DNA of 64,000 nucleotides from Microbacterium hydrocarbonoxydans (GCF_900105205.1 NZ_FNSQ01000005.1:3286001-3350000), one strand, 5' to 3'. Counted from the stretch's first letter, positions 36,833-45,048 are shown. Translations and numbers: made by a program. The notes: generated from the sequence alone by a model not told the origin.

Positions 36833-37192
36833 TCAGAGCGCCGTGCCCAGGGCGAGCCCGAGCGCTGCGGCGAGCAGTCCCAGCACCAGCATGCCGACGG
36901 CGTACGCTGCGGATGCCGCGCGCTCCCCGTCGCGCCAGAGCGCCACCGCGTCGAGCATCGCCGTGCTGAACGTGGTGTATCCGCCGAGCAGCCCCGCGCC
37001 GAGGAGGATGAGCTGGTCGGGCATCGCCGTCGTCACGAGGCCGAGGGCGAACGAGCCGCTGAGATTCACCACGAGGATGCCCCAGGGGAAGCGCCGCCCG
37101 GCGATCTTCGCGACCCCGACGTCGAGGGCGTAGCGGAGCATGGCGCCCACTCCTCCGGCGAGCGCGGCCGCGACGAAGAGCAGCGGGCTCAT
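36833..37192 (-). CDS. crcB: Fluoride channel subunit CrcB/Fluc (second of a pair)
   Basis: 119 residues, four helices. Fluc motifs: GGVGAMLRYALD, NLSGSFALG (pore Asn) and GGYTTFSTAMLD. It overlaps the other subunit gene by ATGA-type coupling of four bases. In two-gene organisms the proteins form an antiparallel heterodimer that lets fluoride out of the cell. Confidence 0.92.
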   Translation of the reverse strand: MSPLLFVAAALAGGVGAMLRYALDVGVAKIAGRRFPWGILVVNLSGSFALGLVTTAMPDQLILLGAGLLGGYTTFSTAMLDAVALWRDGERAASAAYAVGMLVLGLLAAALGLALGTAL

Positions 37193-37578
37193 GAGTCGGC
37201 TCCAGATGCGTGCACGGTGCCGCGCGGGCGTCCGATGGCCAGACCCGCGGCCGCCGCCGCGAGGCCCAGGACCAGGCTCCCCGCGGTGTAGGCGAAGGCG
37301 AGCGGCGGTGCGGCCGCCCAGAGGGCGATCGTCCCGGTCATGAAGGCGCTGTACGTCGTGAAGCCGCCGAGCACGCCGGTTCCGAGGAAGACCCGCATCT
37401 CGGCAGTGGAGGGCAGCCGCGCTGCGAGGACGCCGATGAGCAGCGACCCTGCCACGTTCACCAGGAGAGTGGCGAGAGGGATGCCGCCTTCATCCGGCAT
37501 CCACAGCCCGATCGCGAGCCGCATCGCGGTGCCGATGCTGCCGCCCGCGAACACGAGAAGGAGTCGGCGCAGGGTCAC
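37189..37578 (-). CDS. crcB: Fluoride channel subunit CrcB/Fluc (first of a pair)
   Basis: 129 residues, four helices, with GGSIGTAMRLAIG, NVAGSLLIG and GGFTTYSAFMTG; Tyr replaces the Phe of the usual TTFS. Translated first, coupled to the second subunit. I looked for a fluoride riboswitch in the short upstream space (37579-37664) and saw none. Confidence 0.92.
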   Translation of the reverse strand: MTLRRLLLVFAGGSIGTAMRLAIGLWMPDEGGIPLATLLVNVAGSLLIGVLAARLPSTAEMRVFLGTGVLGGFTTYSAFMTGTIALWAAAPPLAFAYTAGSLVLGLAAAAAGLAIGRPRGTVHASGADS

Positions 37579-37664
37579 GCCGCCACTCTATCCGCGCCTT
37601 TGCGGGGCAGCCGTCGAATGTCAACCCGGTGGGCATCGGCGCCGCCCGGACGAACACTGGGGAC

Positions 37665-39194
37665 ATGAAGCCACTGTGGAAGCTCGACCGGACTCCGCCC
37701 ACCGGGACCCCGTTCGACCCCGGCGCACGTCACGACGTCATCATCGTCGGCGCCGGACTCACCGGACTCACCACCGCCGTCATGCTGACCCGCGCAGGCC
37801 TCGACGTCGCGGTGGTCGAGGCCGGTCAGGTGGCGGAGCTCGCCACCGGGGGCAACACCGGCAAGCTGACGCTGCTGCAGGGTCAGCGGCTCGCCGAGAT
37901 CCGCAAGCACCATTCCGCCTCCCTCGTGCAGGCCTATGTAGAGGGCAATCGCGAGGGCATGGACTGGCTGGTCGCATTCGCCGACCACGCGGGAGTCCCG
38001 TACGAGAGGCGCGTGGATCACTCGTACGCCCAGCAGCCGGACGGGCTCGAGGCCGTACGCGAGGTGCATTCGGCGGCACGGGAGGCAGGTCTCGCCACGC
38101 GGATGCTGACGCGCGGCGAGCTGTCCGACGCGGCCTTCCCCACCTCCGGCGCCGTCGCGCTCGACGACCAGGTGACGATCGATCCGGCTCGGGTGGCCCA
38201 GGCCCTCGCGGAGGAGCTGCTCGCCGCGGGCGGCACCCTGCATACCGGAGTCAGGGTCATGGCGACCCACGCCCTCCCCGAACCTCGCGTCGAGACGCCG
38301 GTGGGTCCCCTGTTCGCCGAGCACATCGTGATCGCGACGGGGTATCCGATCCTCGACCGGGGGCTGTACTTCAGCAAGATGCGCGCGTTCCGCTCGTACT
38401 GCGTCTCGTTCCGCACGTCCAGCCAGGTCCCGGCGAGCACCTTCATCTCGGTCGACAGCCCGTCGCGGTCGATCCGTCCCGTCTCGGCGGCCGACGGCCC
38501 CGGCGCAGCAGCGCAGCTCGTCGTCGGCGGCAACGGGCACGCCGTCGGACGCTCGGACGGCGAGAAGGCGGCCGTCGACGACCTGGTCGAGTGGACGCGG
38601 CAGTACTTCCCGGATGCCGAGGAGACGCACCGCTGGTCGGCGCAGGACTACGAGTCGCACAACCAGATCCCGTTCGTCGGCGCGATGCCGCGAGGGCTCG
38701 GCCGCATCCGTTTCGCGACCGGCTACGCCAAGTGGGGACTGTCGAACGCCCCGGCCGCCGCACTGCGCCTGACCACCGAGATCCTCGGTGCGGGCTGGCA
38801 CGATCGTCCGTCGTGGATGGTCAAGATCGGCACCCGGCTGACGGTGCCGGCGGACCTCGCGCGCGGTGCGGTCGAGGGCGCGAAGGTCGCCGCCGCCGCC
38901 GCGAGCGGCTGGGTGCAGGCCGAGGCGACGCCCGTGCCCGTTCCGAGACCGGCCGATGGCGAGGGCGTCGTCGCCAACCGGGGCGGACGACCTGTCGGCA
39001 TCTCGACGGTCGACGGAGTCACCAGAGCGGTGTCCGCGGTGTGCCCGCACCTGGGCGGCGTGCTCGACTGGAACGACGCGGAATGCACGTGGGACTGCCC
39101 GCTGCACGCCTCGCGATTCACCGCCGACGGCACCCGCATCGAAGGGCCGGCGCTGCAGGACCTGAAGCCGCTGCCCCGCACCAGCGGGAACTGA
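37665..39194 (+). CDS. FAD-dependent oxidoreductase with C-terminal Rieske [2Fe-2S] domain
   Basis: 509 residues from the ATG at 37665 (MKPLWKLDRTPP; a GTG at 37629 is the alternative). The N-terminal DAO-type domain has VIIVGAGLTGLTTAV (FAD), GNTGKLTLLQGQ and, later, HRWSAQDYESHNQIPFVGAM. The C-terminal Rieske domain has CPHLGGVLDWN and CPLHASRF, so both Cys-x-His pairs are present. Such two-domain proteins are common in actinobacteria and some cyanobacteria. The reaction is unknown; a glycine-oxidase-like amine substrate is only suggested by the fold. Confidence 0.88.
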   Translation: MKPLWKLDRTPPTGTPFDPGARHDVIIVGAGLTGLTTAVMLTRAGLDVAVVEAGQVAELATGGNTGKLTLLQGQRLAEIRKHHSASLVQAYVEGNREGMDWLVAFADHAGVPYERRVDHSYAQQPDGLEAVREVHSAAREAGLATRMLTRGELSDAAFPTSGAVALDDQVTIDPARVAQALAEELLAAGGTLHTGVRVMATHALPEPRVETPVGPLFAEHIVIATGYPILDRGLYFSKMRAFRSYCVSFRTSSQVPASTFISVDSPSRSIRPVSAADGPGAAAQLVVGGNGHAVGRSDGEKAAVDDLVEWTRQYFPDAEETHRWSAQDYESHNQIPFVGAMPRGLGRIRFATGYAKWGLSNAPAAALRLTTEILGAGWHDRPSWMVKIGTRLTVPADLARGAVEGAKVAAAAASGWVQAEATPVPVPRPADGEGVVANRGGRPVGISTVDGVTRAVSAVCPHLGGVLDWNDAECTWDCPLHASRFTADGTRIEGPALQDLKPLPRTSGN

Positions 39195-39196
39195 GG

Positions 39197-40021
39197 CTAG
39201 CTCGCCGCCGGCGCTCCGGCGCCCGGCGGGGGCGCGTCCCATCCCTGCTGCGGCTCGTCGCAGTTCTCGCGGAAGACGTACTGCGAGGCGAGCTTGCGCT
39301 GGTGGCTCGACCAGTCGATCGCGGGACGACGCTGCTCCGGCGGCAGGTAGCCGAGCCGATAGACGGCCATGAGCTCGAGGTCGTCCGGCACACGCAGCAG
39401 CTCGACGATCTCGTCCCAGCGCCCGGGGACCTCCATCGGGAACGAGATGAACTGGATTCCCATGCCGAGCTCGACCGTCGTCAGCCAGACGTTCTCCATC
39501 GCCGCGCCCATGCTGAACACCGAGTAGAAGGACGACAGCTGACCGGGACGGTACTCGCTGCGGTCCAGCATCACACCGAGCAGCAGAGGTGAGCCGGCGA
39601 CGAGCTTGTGGTTCTCCTCACCCAGGGTCTTCGGCACCCCGAACGTGTTCATCAGCTTCTGGCCGCGCTTCGTGAACACCTGACTGGTGAACGGGCGCAG
39701 CGGCGCGGGGAGCTTGTCGAACAGCATCCCGCTGCGCTTCTCCTCCATCTCGGCCTGGCTGAAGCGGAAGTACGGCTTGTAGCGCTCGAAGAACGTGCCG
39801 TTCGACATCGCCTCCGTCATGCTCTCCCCCGAGATGCGCGCGATCCTGTCGATCGTCTCGCGGTTCTCGATCACCACGAAGCGCCAGGGCTGGCTGTTCA
39901 GCTGCGACGGCGCTCGGCCAGCGGCCTCGAGCAGGATGCGCTGGTGCTCCTCCGACACGGGATCGGGCAGGAAAGGCCCGTTCGTGGTCTTGCGGCGGCG
40001 GATGGCGTCGAGCAGTTCCAT
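39197..40021 (-). CDS. Nitroreductase family protein
   Basis: 274 residues from the ATG at 40021 (GGAAG upstream). FMN-enzyme features: [17 protein letters not shown] with the N-terminal R-R-K flavin motif, [19 protein letters not shown], and [13 protein letters not shown]. These enzymes reduce nitro groups or quinones with NAD(P)H. It starts four bases after the small membrane protein gene, same strand. It converges with the Rieske oxidoreductase, only two bases between the stops. Confidence 0.9.
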   Translation of the reverse strand: MELLDAIRRRKTTNGPFLPDPVSEEHQRILLEAAGRAPSQLNSQPWRFVVIENRETIDRIARISGESMTEAMSNGTFFERYKPYFRFSQAEMEEKRSGMLFDKLPAPLRPFTSQVFTKRGQKLMNTFGVPKTLGEENHKLVAGSPLLLGVMLDRSEYRPGQLSSFYSVFSMGAAMENVWLTTVELGMGIQFISFPMEVPGRWDEIVELLRVPDDLELMAVYRLGYLPPEQRRPAIDWSSHQRKLASQYVFRENCDEPQQGWDAPPPGAGAPAAS

Positions 40022-40025
40022 GCGT

Positions 40026-40400
40026 TCACTTCCGGTCGGTGGCGAGGCGCGAGCACACGAGGCCCGCGACGATGAAGGGGGCTGCGGCGAGCGCGACCAG
40101 CGGATGCCGCCGGCTGTGCGTGCCGAGGTACGGGATGGCGGCCAGCGGGACCGCTGCCGGCGCGAGGGCCAGTGCTGCGCGACGACTCGCATACCTCGGG
40201 CGACCCCAGAGGATCGCCGAGAACGCGGCGGCGGAAGTCACGCACGTGGCGATGTACATCGCGTGGTGGACCCAGCGGAAGTTCCTCGTGTCGACGAGGC
40301 GCATCGCCACCGCGGTGCCCAGTGCGCAATTGGCGGCATACGCGGCAGCGGCGCCGACGAACAGCGGCGCAGCATCCGTGCGTCTGCGTCGGCGGGCCAT
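40026..40400 (-). CDS. Small integral membrane protein, unknown
   Basis: 124 residues with about four hydrophobic helices, an Arg-rich start ([10 protein letters not shown]) and [20 protein letters not shown] in the second helix. Tightly followed by the nitroreductase gene, so probably co-transcribed. No family recognised. Confidence 0.65.
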   Translation of the reverse strand: MARRRRRTDAAPLFVGAAAAYAANCALGTAVAMRLVDTRNFRWVHHAMYIATCVTSAAAFSAILWGRPRYASRRAALALAPAAVPLAAIPYLGTHSRRHPLVALAAAPFIVAGLVCSRLATDRK

Positions 40401-40483
40401 GTCCCGACCCTACGCCCACCCCCGGCATCCGCTCGCGGCCTTGCACCGGTGTCCCGACTTGTGCAAAGCCTCGGTGTCTCGCG

Positions 40484-40595
40484 GTGCGGGGTCGAGGACG
40501 CACCGCCCACCCCGTGCGGGGTCGAAAACGCACCGCCCGCCCCGCGCGGGGTCAAAAACGCACCGCCCACCCCGTGCGGGGTCAAAAACGCACCG
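40484..40595. repeat. 30-bp tandem repeat, 3.7 units
   Basis: Units at 40484, 40514, 40544 and 40574, each GTGCGGGGTC, four or five A/G, CGCACCGCCC, ACCCC with few changes. Each joint makes a short hairpin (ACCCC GTGC GGGGT), and a complementary GACCCCGCAC lies at 40622. Same core and period as the array at 17791. The gap 40401-40689 holds this, a GGATGC-rich run (40634-40684) and no gene. Confidence 0.8.
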
Positions 40596-40689
40596 GAATC
40601 GGGCGATTGGGATGCGTTAGTGACCCCGCACGGCCGCCGGCGGATGCGGCGGAAGCGGCGGATGCGGATGCGGATGCGGCGGGCGGCCG

Positions 40690-41478
40690 CTACAGGTTGC
40701 CGTCCGCGTAGACGCGCAGCGCGTCACGGACGAACTCGGCGCCCTGTGTGCCCCCGGCGGACGTCGCGTAGTTCGCGCCGAAGCGCGGGTCGGCGACGTA
40801 CATGTCACCGAGTCCGATGACGTACGCCTTCACGTCGCCTCCCGGGACCGCCGCAGGCGTGCCGGCGATGCCGGTCAGCCACTCGACGTGTCGTCTGGCG
40901 ATGTCCTGCGCCTCGGCGGATGCCGGATCGATGCCGCTCTCTGCGGCGGCGATCCAGTCCCGACCGAGGTCGGAGACGCGCTGCTGCCACTCGGCACGCT
41001 CGGCGTCGGACATCCCTCGCCACCAGCGGTCGCTGTCGGCATAGGCCTTGCGACCCCAGCGCTGCTCGACCTCCTCCTTGTACTGCGTGTGGTCGAAGCC
41101 GTCGAACATGTTCTCTGCCATGAGCTCCTCCCCTCCTTTCAATGCGTTGATGGTGTTCTCGACCGACGCGATCTGTCGCGCCAGCCTGTTCTGCTCCTCG
41201 CGCAGCAGCGCGAGGTGTGTCTCGAGAGCGGATTCCTCGCTCTGGCGCGCAGTGGCCGGGTTCAGCACCTCGGCGATCTGCGGCAGACCGAGGCCGAGCT
41301 CGCGCAGCAGCAGGATGCGCTGCAGCCGCACGAGCGCGCACTCGTCGTAGTGGCGATAGCCGTTGTGGGCGACACGCGACGGTCGCAGCAGGCCGATGTC
41401 GTCGTAGTGACGCAGCGTCCTGCTGGTCGTGCCGGCGAGTCGGGCGATCTCCTGGATCGACCAATCACGAACGCTCAT
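40690..41478 (-). CDS. MerR family regulator with TipAS drug-binding domain
   Basis: 262 residues. N-terminal MerR helix-turn-helix (WSIQEIARLAGTTSRTLRHY, then DIGLLRPSR and GYRHYDE), a long coiled coil (about 80-115) and a C-terminal TipAS domain (EVEQRWG, AYADSDRWWRGMSDAER). TipAL-type proteins bind thiopeptides and other drugs and activate exporter or self genes. GAGGAGGAA precedes the ATG. It is divergent from the peptide/ABC operon at 41665 and could sense its product or another peptide (speculative). Its own promoter has the MerR layout. Confidence 0.9.
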   Translation of the reverse strand: MSVRDWSIQEIARLAGTTSRTLRHYDDIGLLRPSRVAHNGYRHYDECALVRLQRILLLRELGLGLPQIAEVLNPATARQSEESALETHLALLREEQNRLARQIASVENTINALKGGEELMAENMFDGFDHTQYKEEVEQRWGRKAYADSDRWWRGMSDAERAEWQQRVSDLGRDWIAAAESGIDPASAEAQDIARRHVEWLTGIAGTPAAVPGGDVKAYVIGLGDMYVADPRFGANYATSAGGTQGAEFVRDALRVYADGNL

Positions 41479-41516
41479 CGCTTCCTCCTCATCCGGATCC
41501 GTTCATCGATGACTCC

Positions 41517-41547
41517 ACCGTAGAAGTTGACGTTACGTCAATGTCAA
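41517..41547 (-). promoter_or_regulatory. MerR-type promoter with a 19-bp spacer and central palindrome
   Basis: On the minus strand: TTGACA (41547-41542), a 19-bp spacer, TACGGT (41522-41517). The spacer is filled by the perfect dyad TTGAC-N5-GTCAA (41527-41541). Overlong spacers bent by a MerR dimer are the family's known mode of activation, so the gene at 41478 is likely autoregulated. Confidence 0.75.
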
Positions 41548-41664
41548 GCACCGCAGAGCAATCAGAAGGCATCCTGCGACGTATGCTGGCATGTTGTCGT
41601 CATTTGACTATGTTTGGCCCACGAGGAGTTACATCCCCTCATCCGATGAACGGAAGGCAAGAAT

Positions 41665-41907
41665 ATGTCCCTCATGGCGGCAATGGAGCCGACGCTGATG
41701 AAGCGGCGCGTACAGGATGCACTCGACGAGGCCATCCTGCGCCTCGACGCGTGGTGGCTGGTGCTGATCGCGGCGATCCTCGTGTTCGGTGTCGCGTTCC
41801 TCGCGGCAATGGCCCTGTGGTGCTTCTTCAAGGCGGGCGGCAGACGCTTCAGCGGTAACTGGAAATGGGGCAAGAGCGGCGTCTCGGTGTGGATCGAATG
41901 CGTCTAG
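41665..41907 (+). CDS. Small one-helix peptide with basic aromatic tail (possible precursor peptide)
   Basis: 80 residues, ATG at 41665 with GGAAGG seven bases upstream. Residues 1-28 are charged and amphipathic (LMKRRVQDALDEAILRLD). About 29-55 form one very hydrophobic helix (AWWLVLIAAILVFG and on to MALWCFF). The last 25 (KAGGRRFSGNWKWGKSGVSV plus WIECV) are basic and Trp-rich with a Gly-Gly pair at the membrane edge. Two Cys (about 53 and 79). First gene of an operon with an ABC ATPase, a permease and an M50 protease-like protein. It could be the precursor of a secreted peptide released by cutting in or near the helix. No family recognised; a plain membrane subunit of the transporter is the alternative. 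Confidence 0.6.
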   Translation: MSLMAAMEPTLMKRRVQDALDEAILRLDAWWLVLIAAILVFGVAFLAAMALWCFFKAGGRRFSGNWKWGKSGVSVWIECV

Positions 41908-41917
41908 ACCCTCGTCG

Positions 41918-41947
41918 CTTCCGGACATCGATCTCGATGTCCGGAAG
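41918..41947 (+). promoter_or_regulatory. Perfect hairpin between the small peptide and ABC ATPase genes
   Basis: 14-bp arms CTTCCGGACATCGA (41918-41931) and TCGATGTCCGGAAG (41934-41947) are perfect complements with two bases between. It starts 11 bases after the peptide stop and has no T-run. The second ATG of the ATPase gene (41937) lies in the right arm. It could protect the peptide mRNA or damp expression of the downstream genes. Confidence 0.7.
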
Positions 41948-42692
41948 TGACGGCTCCGCCGCGGACCGGCACCCCCTGCTGGAGGTCTCATCCGTGCGCT
42001 TCGCCTACGCGAAGCGTGCGACGGCGCTGAGCGACGTGTCCCTGGTCGTCGACCGGGGCGAGAAGGTGGGGCTCGTCGGACCGAACGGATCGGGCAAGTC
42101 GACGCTGATCCGCCTGGTCGCCGACCTGCTGCAGATCCGCGACGGCAGCATCCGCATCGCCGGCCGTCCGCATCACCTGCGAGCATCCCGAGAGAGCCTG
42201 GCGTACATCGCCAGCAACGACTACCTGCCGCAGTTCCTCACGGGCCGCGAGTACATCGATCTGATGCATCGCCTCTACCGGCACCACCCCGACACCGACC
42301 GCACCGACGAGCTCCTCAGCCGGTACCAGATGGACGCCCGCCAGTTCGACCTCATCGAGGACTACTCGCACGGGATGCGCAAGAAGATCCAGCTCATCTC
42401 GGCGCTTCTGCTCGAGCGTCCGCTCACGATCATCGATGAAACACTCAACGGCGTCGACGTCGATGCCCTCTTCGAGTTCGAGACCGACGCATCCCGGATC
42501 AGAGAGAGCAGGGGACTTCTGCTCTGCAGCCATGACTTCCGTCTGCTCGAGACGGTATGCGACCGCGTCGTCGTGCTTCGCCGGGGCGAGATCGCCTACG
42601 ACCTCCCGCTCATCCGCGTCCGTCAGGAGTTCGGCTCCGTCGACGCACTGGTGAAAGCTGCGCTCTCATTGCCGTCGAGGACACCGGAGTGA
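41937..42692 (+). CDS. ABC transporter ATP-binding protein of the peptide operon
   Basis: About 251 residues from the ATG at 41937; an ATG at 41898 overlapping the peptide gene would add 13 residues. Motifs: LVGPNGSGKSTL (Walker A), EDYSHGMRKKIQL (signature, SHGMRKK as in ABC-2 exporter ATPases) and PLTIIDETLNGVD (Walker B, Glu present; usual DEP is DET). SHD follows as the H-loop (LLLCSHDFRLLE). It belongs to the exporter or immunity branch that includes lantibiotic and bacteriocin resistance ATPases. GTGA overlap with the permease gene. Confidence 0.85.
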   Translation: MSGSDGSAADRHPLLEVSSVRFAYAKRATALSDVSLVVDRGEKVGLVGPNGSGKSTLIRLVADLLQIRDGSIRIAGRPHHLRASRESLAYIASNDYLPQFLTGREYIDLMHRLYRHHPDTDRTDELLSRYQMDARQFDLIEDYSHGMRKKIQLISALLLERPLTIIDETLNGVDVDALFEFETDASRIRESRGLLLCSHDFRLLETVCDRVVVLRRGEIAYDLPLIRVRQEFGSVDALVKAALSLPSRTPE

Positions 42693-44109
42693 CCCCCTCG
42701 CTGCAGCTCGCCCGATTCCTCTCGGTCTTCCTGATCCGACGGGTCCTCCGCCGGGGAGCACTACGGACGGCCTCGGCCCGCTGGACAGTAGCCGTGGCCG
42801 CCCTGGTCGCGTTCGTGGGCTTCTGCCTGTTCGGGGTGGTGATCGTCCGCCAGCTCATCAGCGAGCCCGAACAGCTTTTCCCCCTCCTGCGCGTCGTCGG
42901 GGTCTCCACACCCGTGTGGGTGCTCTCGGCCTTCACCGTCGTGCGGGTGCTCTTCATGAAGTCGAGCGAGCTGGTCGAGCTCACGTTCTCCTTCCCCTGA
43001 CCAACCGAGCGCGGACACTGGGGTTCATGCTCTTCGAGACGCTGGTCGTGGGCATCGGCGTCACCCTCATGCTCGGCGCGCTGATCGCGGGGACGATCTC
43101 GATCGGCGGAGTCGGAATCCTCGAGGAGCTCATCACCTGCCTGGTCATGCCATCGGTCGTGGCCTATCTCCTCGCGAGCCTCTCCTGCTTCGGTCTCGAA
43201 CGGCTCCTGATGCGCCTCGGCGTGGCCAGGCTTCGTGCCTTCATCGTGCCTGTGGTGCTCGCGACGGGTCTCGTCGCCCTCCACCTCTGGGTATCGTCAC
43301 AGTCCCAACCCGTGCTCTTCGCTGCGATCGGGCAGGGCGACGAGTACTTCGCGGTGCAGCTCCTCTTCGCCGACATCGCCGCCCACCACGGGATGACAGC
43401 TGCAGCGGGCGTGTGGTTCGCCACACTGGCTGTCCTCGTCTGGGCGGTCGCTGCCATCGCTCCACCCCAGTTCGACCCGACGCGACGGTTCGCCATCATC
43501 CCCCGTCTCTTCGGCTCCACGGAGTTCGGCGCATACTTCGCGGCGCACATCCGCGGCATAGAGACGATCACGGTCTGCGCCATCTCGCTCGGGGGCTCGT
43601 ACGCGCTGTTCGTCGCCGACATCCGAGTCCCCCCTGTACTGCTCCTGGCGATCACGATGCAGTCCGTCTATGCCTATGTCTCCACGGAACCGCTGCGAGC
43701 GTGCGGACCCCGCCGCCACGGGCCGCTGCGGCGGTATCTCCTGATGATCGGACCGCAGCTGGCCATCCTTGCGATCATCGCATCGCCGCTCAGCATCCTG
43801 TCCGCTCTGACCGGGTCGAGGCCCCACGAGATCCTCGCCGTCGTCGGCTTCGCCGTGTCGAACGTCGTCGTGCTCACCCTCGCCGGAATCACGTTCCCGC
43901 CCGAGAAGGGCAATCCCTTCTCGGTGATCGCGGGGGCAGCCGTCGCCGGCCTCGTGACCGGGACGATCATGATCGGCACGAATCTCCTGGGCCTCCCCTT
44001 GCCGTTCACCGTCGGAGTGATGCTCATCCTCACTCTGCTCGCCGCCGTACTGTCCATCGCTGGGATGGACAGGATAGAAAGGACGTCTCGTCATGAAGTG
44101 GTTGTATAG
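42689..44109 (+). pseudogene. ABC-2-like permease of the peptide operon, one-base frameshift
   Basis: The frame from the GTG at 42689 ends after 103 codons at ...VELTFSFP-TGA (42998-43000). The second frame carries on without a gap in meaning as LTNRARTLGFMLFETLVVG. Joined, FSFPLTNRAR is the cytoplasmic hook seen in ABC-2 permeases before a membrane helix, so this is one protein of about 473 residues with 10-12 helices. The break is at a run of four C (42994-42997): one C is missing, or a -1 slip occurs at CCC-CTG. Since GH3 and purD break in the same way, an assembly error is the simplest view. Some bacteria do use -1 slippage, so that stays open. Confidence 0.7.
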
Positions 44110-44407
44110 GGCTGCCATCAGCATCGTCGGAGCACTCGTCGCCATCGCGGCATGCGCGGTCACCACCGCGATCTGGCTGATGTTCGCCGGCGGGTCAGCA
44201 GAAGGACGACACCTCGGATTCTTCGACTCGGTCTTCGTGGAGGTGCAGCCGGGCAGCGACGGCGCGATCCGACTGGGAGCCGGGATCAACGACCCGCTCC
44301 CGCTGATCGTCGGAGTGATCGTGGCTGCGATGTTCATCCTCGCCGTCTTCGCCGTGCACGACGGTCTTCTCGAGCGGAAGCGACAGCTCCTCGCCGAGGC
44401 CGGATGA
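44093..44407 (+). CDS. Small two-helix membrane protein of the peptide operon
   Basis: 104 residues. Helix 1 (WLYRAAISIVGALVAIAACA and on) and helix 2 (LPLIVGVIVAAMFILAVFAV) flank an outer loop of about 40 residues (GSAEGRHLGFFDSVFVEVQ...). It overlaps the permease end by 17 bases and has AAAGGA upstream. Possible immunity or accessory subunit. No family recognised. Confidence 0.65.
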   Translation: MKWLYRAAISIVGALVAIAACAVTTAIWLMFAGGSAEGRHLGFFDSVFVEVQPGSDGAIRLGAGINDPLPLIVGVIVAAMFILAVFAVHDGLLERKRQLLAEAG

Positions 44408-44408
44408 C

Positions 44409-44948
44409 GTGTGGACCCTCCGCACCACGCGCGTCACCGCGGTGGCCGCCTGCCGATGGCTCCTGCTTGCGGCGTGGCCGCTGAACGTCCTGTTCACGGG
44501 TTTGCTGGCGGTCACCGTCGTCCTGGGCCTCGTCACGGAGCAATCGGTGATCGTCCGCGCCTCGCTCACGCTCGCCGCCCACTACGCCATCGGCCTGAAC
44601 GGGTCGTTCGCTCTGCATGAGCTCGGACACCTCGCGGTGCTCGCGCGCGCGAAAGGCGTCACGGCGATCACGCTCGAACGCTCGCTGTGGAGGACGTCGA
44701 TCAGTCCGCACGGTCGACTCGGAGACCGGGATGCGGCGCTCGCCGCCCTAGCCGGTCCCGGTGCGTGCGTCGGCGTCGGTGTGATCCTGTGGTTGTCGGC
44801 ACCGTCACTTCAACTGCACGGCTGGTATCTGGCCCACGTGGTGTTCCTGATCCCGTCATTCGCCGACGGGCGGACGCTGTTGTCGGCTGCTCACCGCGGC
44901 GCAGCCGATGCGGCCCGGCGCCGACGCGAACGACGCGGGAACCGATGA
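44409..44948 (+). CDS. Site-2-protease-like membrane metallopeptidase (M50 type)
   Basis: 179 residues, GTG start one base after the previous stop, four or five helices. HELGH at residues 70-74, set in a membrane helix (GSFALHELGHLAVL), is the zinc site. FLIPSFADGRTLL late in the chain matches the second S2P motif in which Asp-Gly supplies the third zinc ligand. Intramembrane proteases of this kind cut single-helix substrates; Eep releases pheromone peptides from signal peptides, and YydH-like proteins accompany processed peptides. The 80-residue single-helix peptide of the same operon is the obvious candidate substrate. Short for the family, with no PDZ domain. Confidence 0.8.
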   Translation: MWTLRTTRVTAVAACRWLLLAAWPLNVLFTGLLAVTVVLGLVTEQSVIVRASLTLAAHYAIGLNGSFALHELGHLAVLARAKGVTAITLERSLWRTSISPHGRLGDRDAALAALAGPGACVGVGVILWLSAPSLQLHGWYLAHVVFLIPSFADGRTLLSAAHRGAADAARRRRERRGNR

Positions 44949-44996
44949 TCTGTCACTGCGACCGCGTCCTGCAGACGCGACACTTCAGAACACCCC

Positions 44997-45048
44997 TTGA
45001 CAGGATCGAGATATATCGTGTTACTCTGTGCAGACACGATATATCGTG
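44997..45048 (+). promoter_or_regulatory. Promoter and PadR-type operators of the DUF4097-PadR operon
   Basis: TTGACA (44997-45002), 17 bp, then GTTACT (a weak -10). GATATATCGTGT (45010-45021) lies across the spacer and returns as ACACGATATATC (45034-45045), a perfect 12-bp inverted repeat with 12 bp between. The second site is also a perfect palindrome by itself, CACGATATATCGTG (45035-45048). A repressor bound here would block the promoter. The PadR protein encoded two genes on is the likely binder. Confidence 0.7.

Noticed and set aside
37579..37664. Fluoride riboswitch before the crcB pair
   Set aside because: The space is short and shows none of the conserved core of the fluoride aptamer.
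40484..40595. CRISPR array
   Set aside because: The 30-bp units follow each other directly with no unique spacers and no cas genes are near.
41665..41907. Lactococcin 972 or circular bacteriocin precursor
   Set aside because: No Sec signal peptide with a Lcn972 pattern, no DUF95 or seven-helix immunity protein, and the Cys pattern and charged N-terminus do not fit. Kept as an unassigned peptide.
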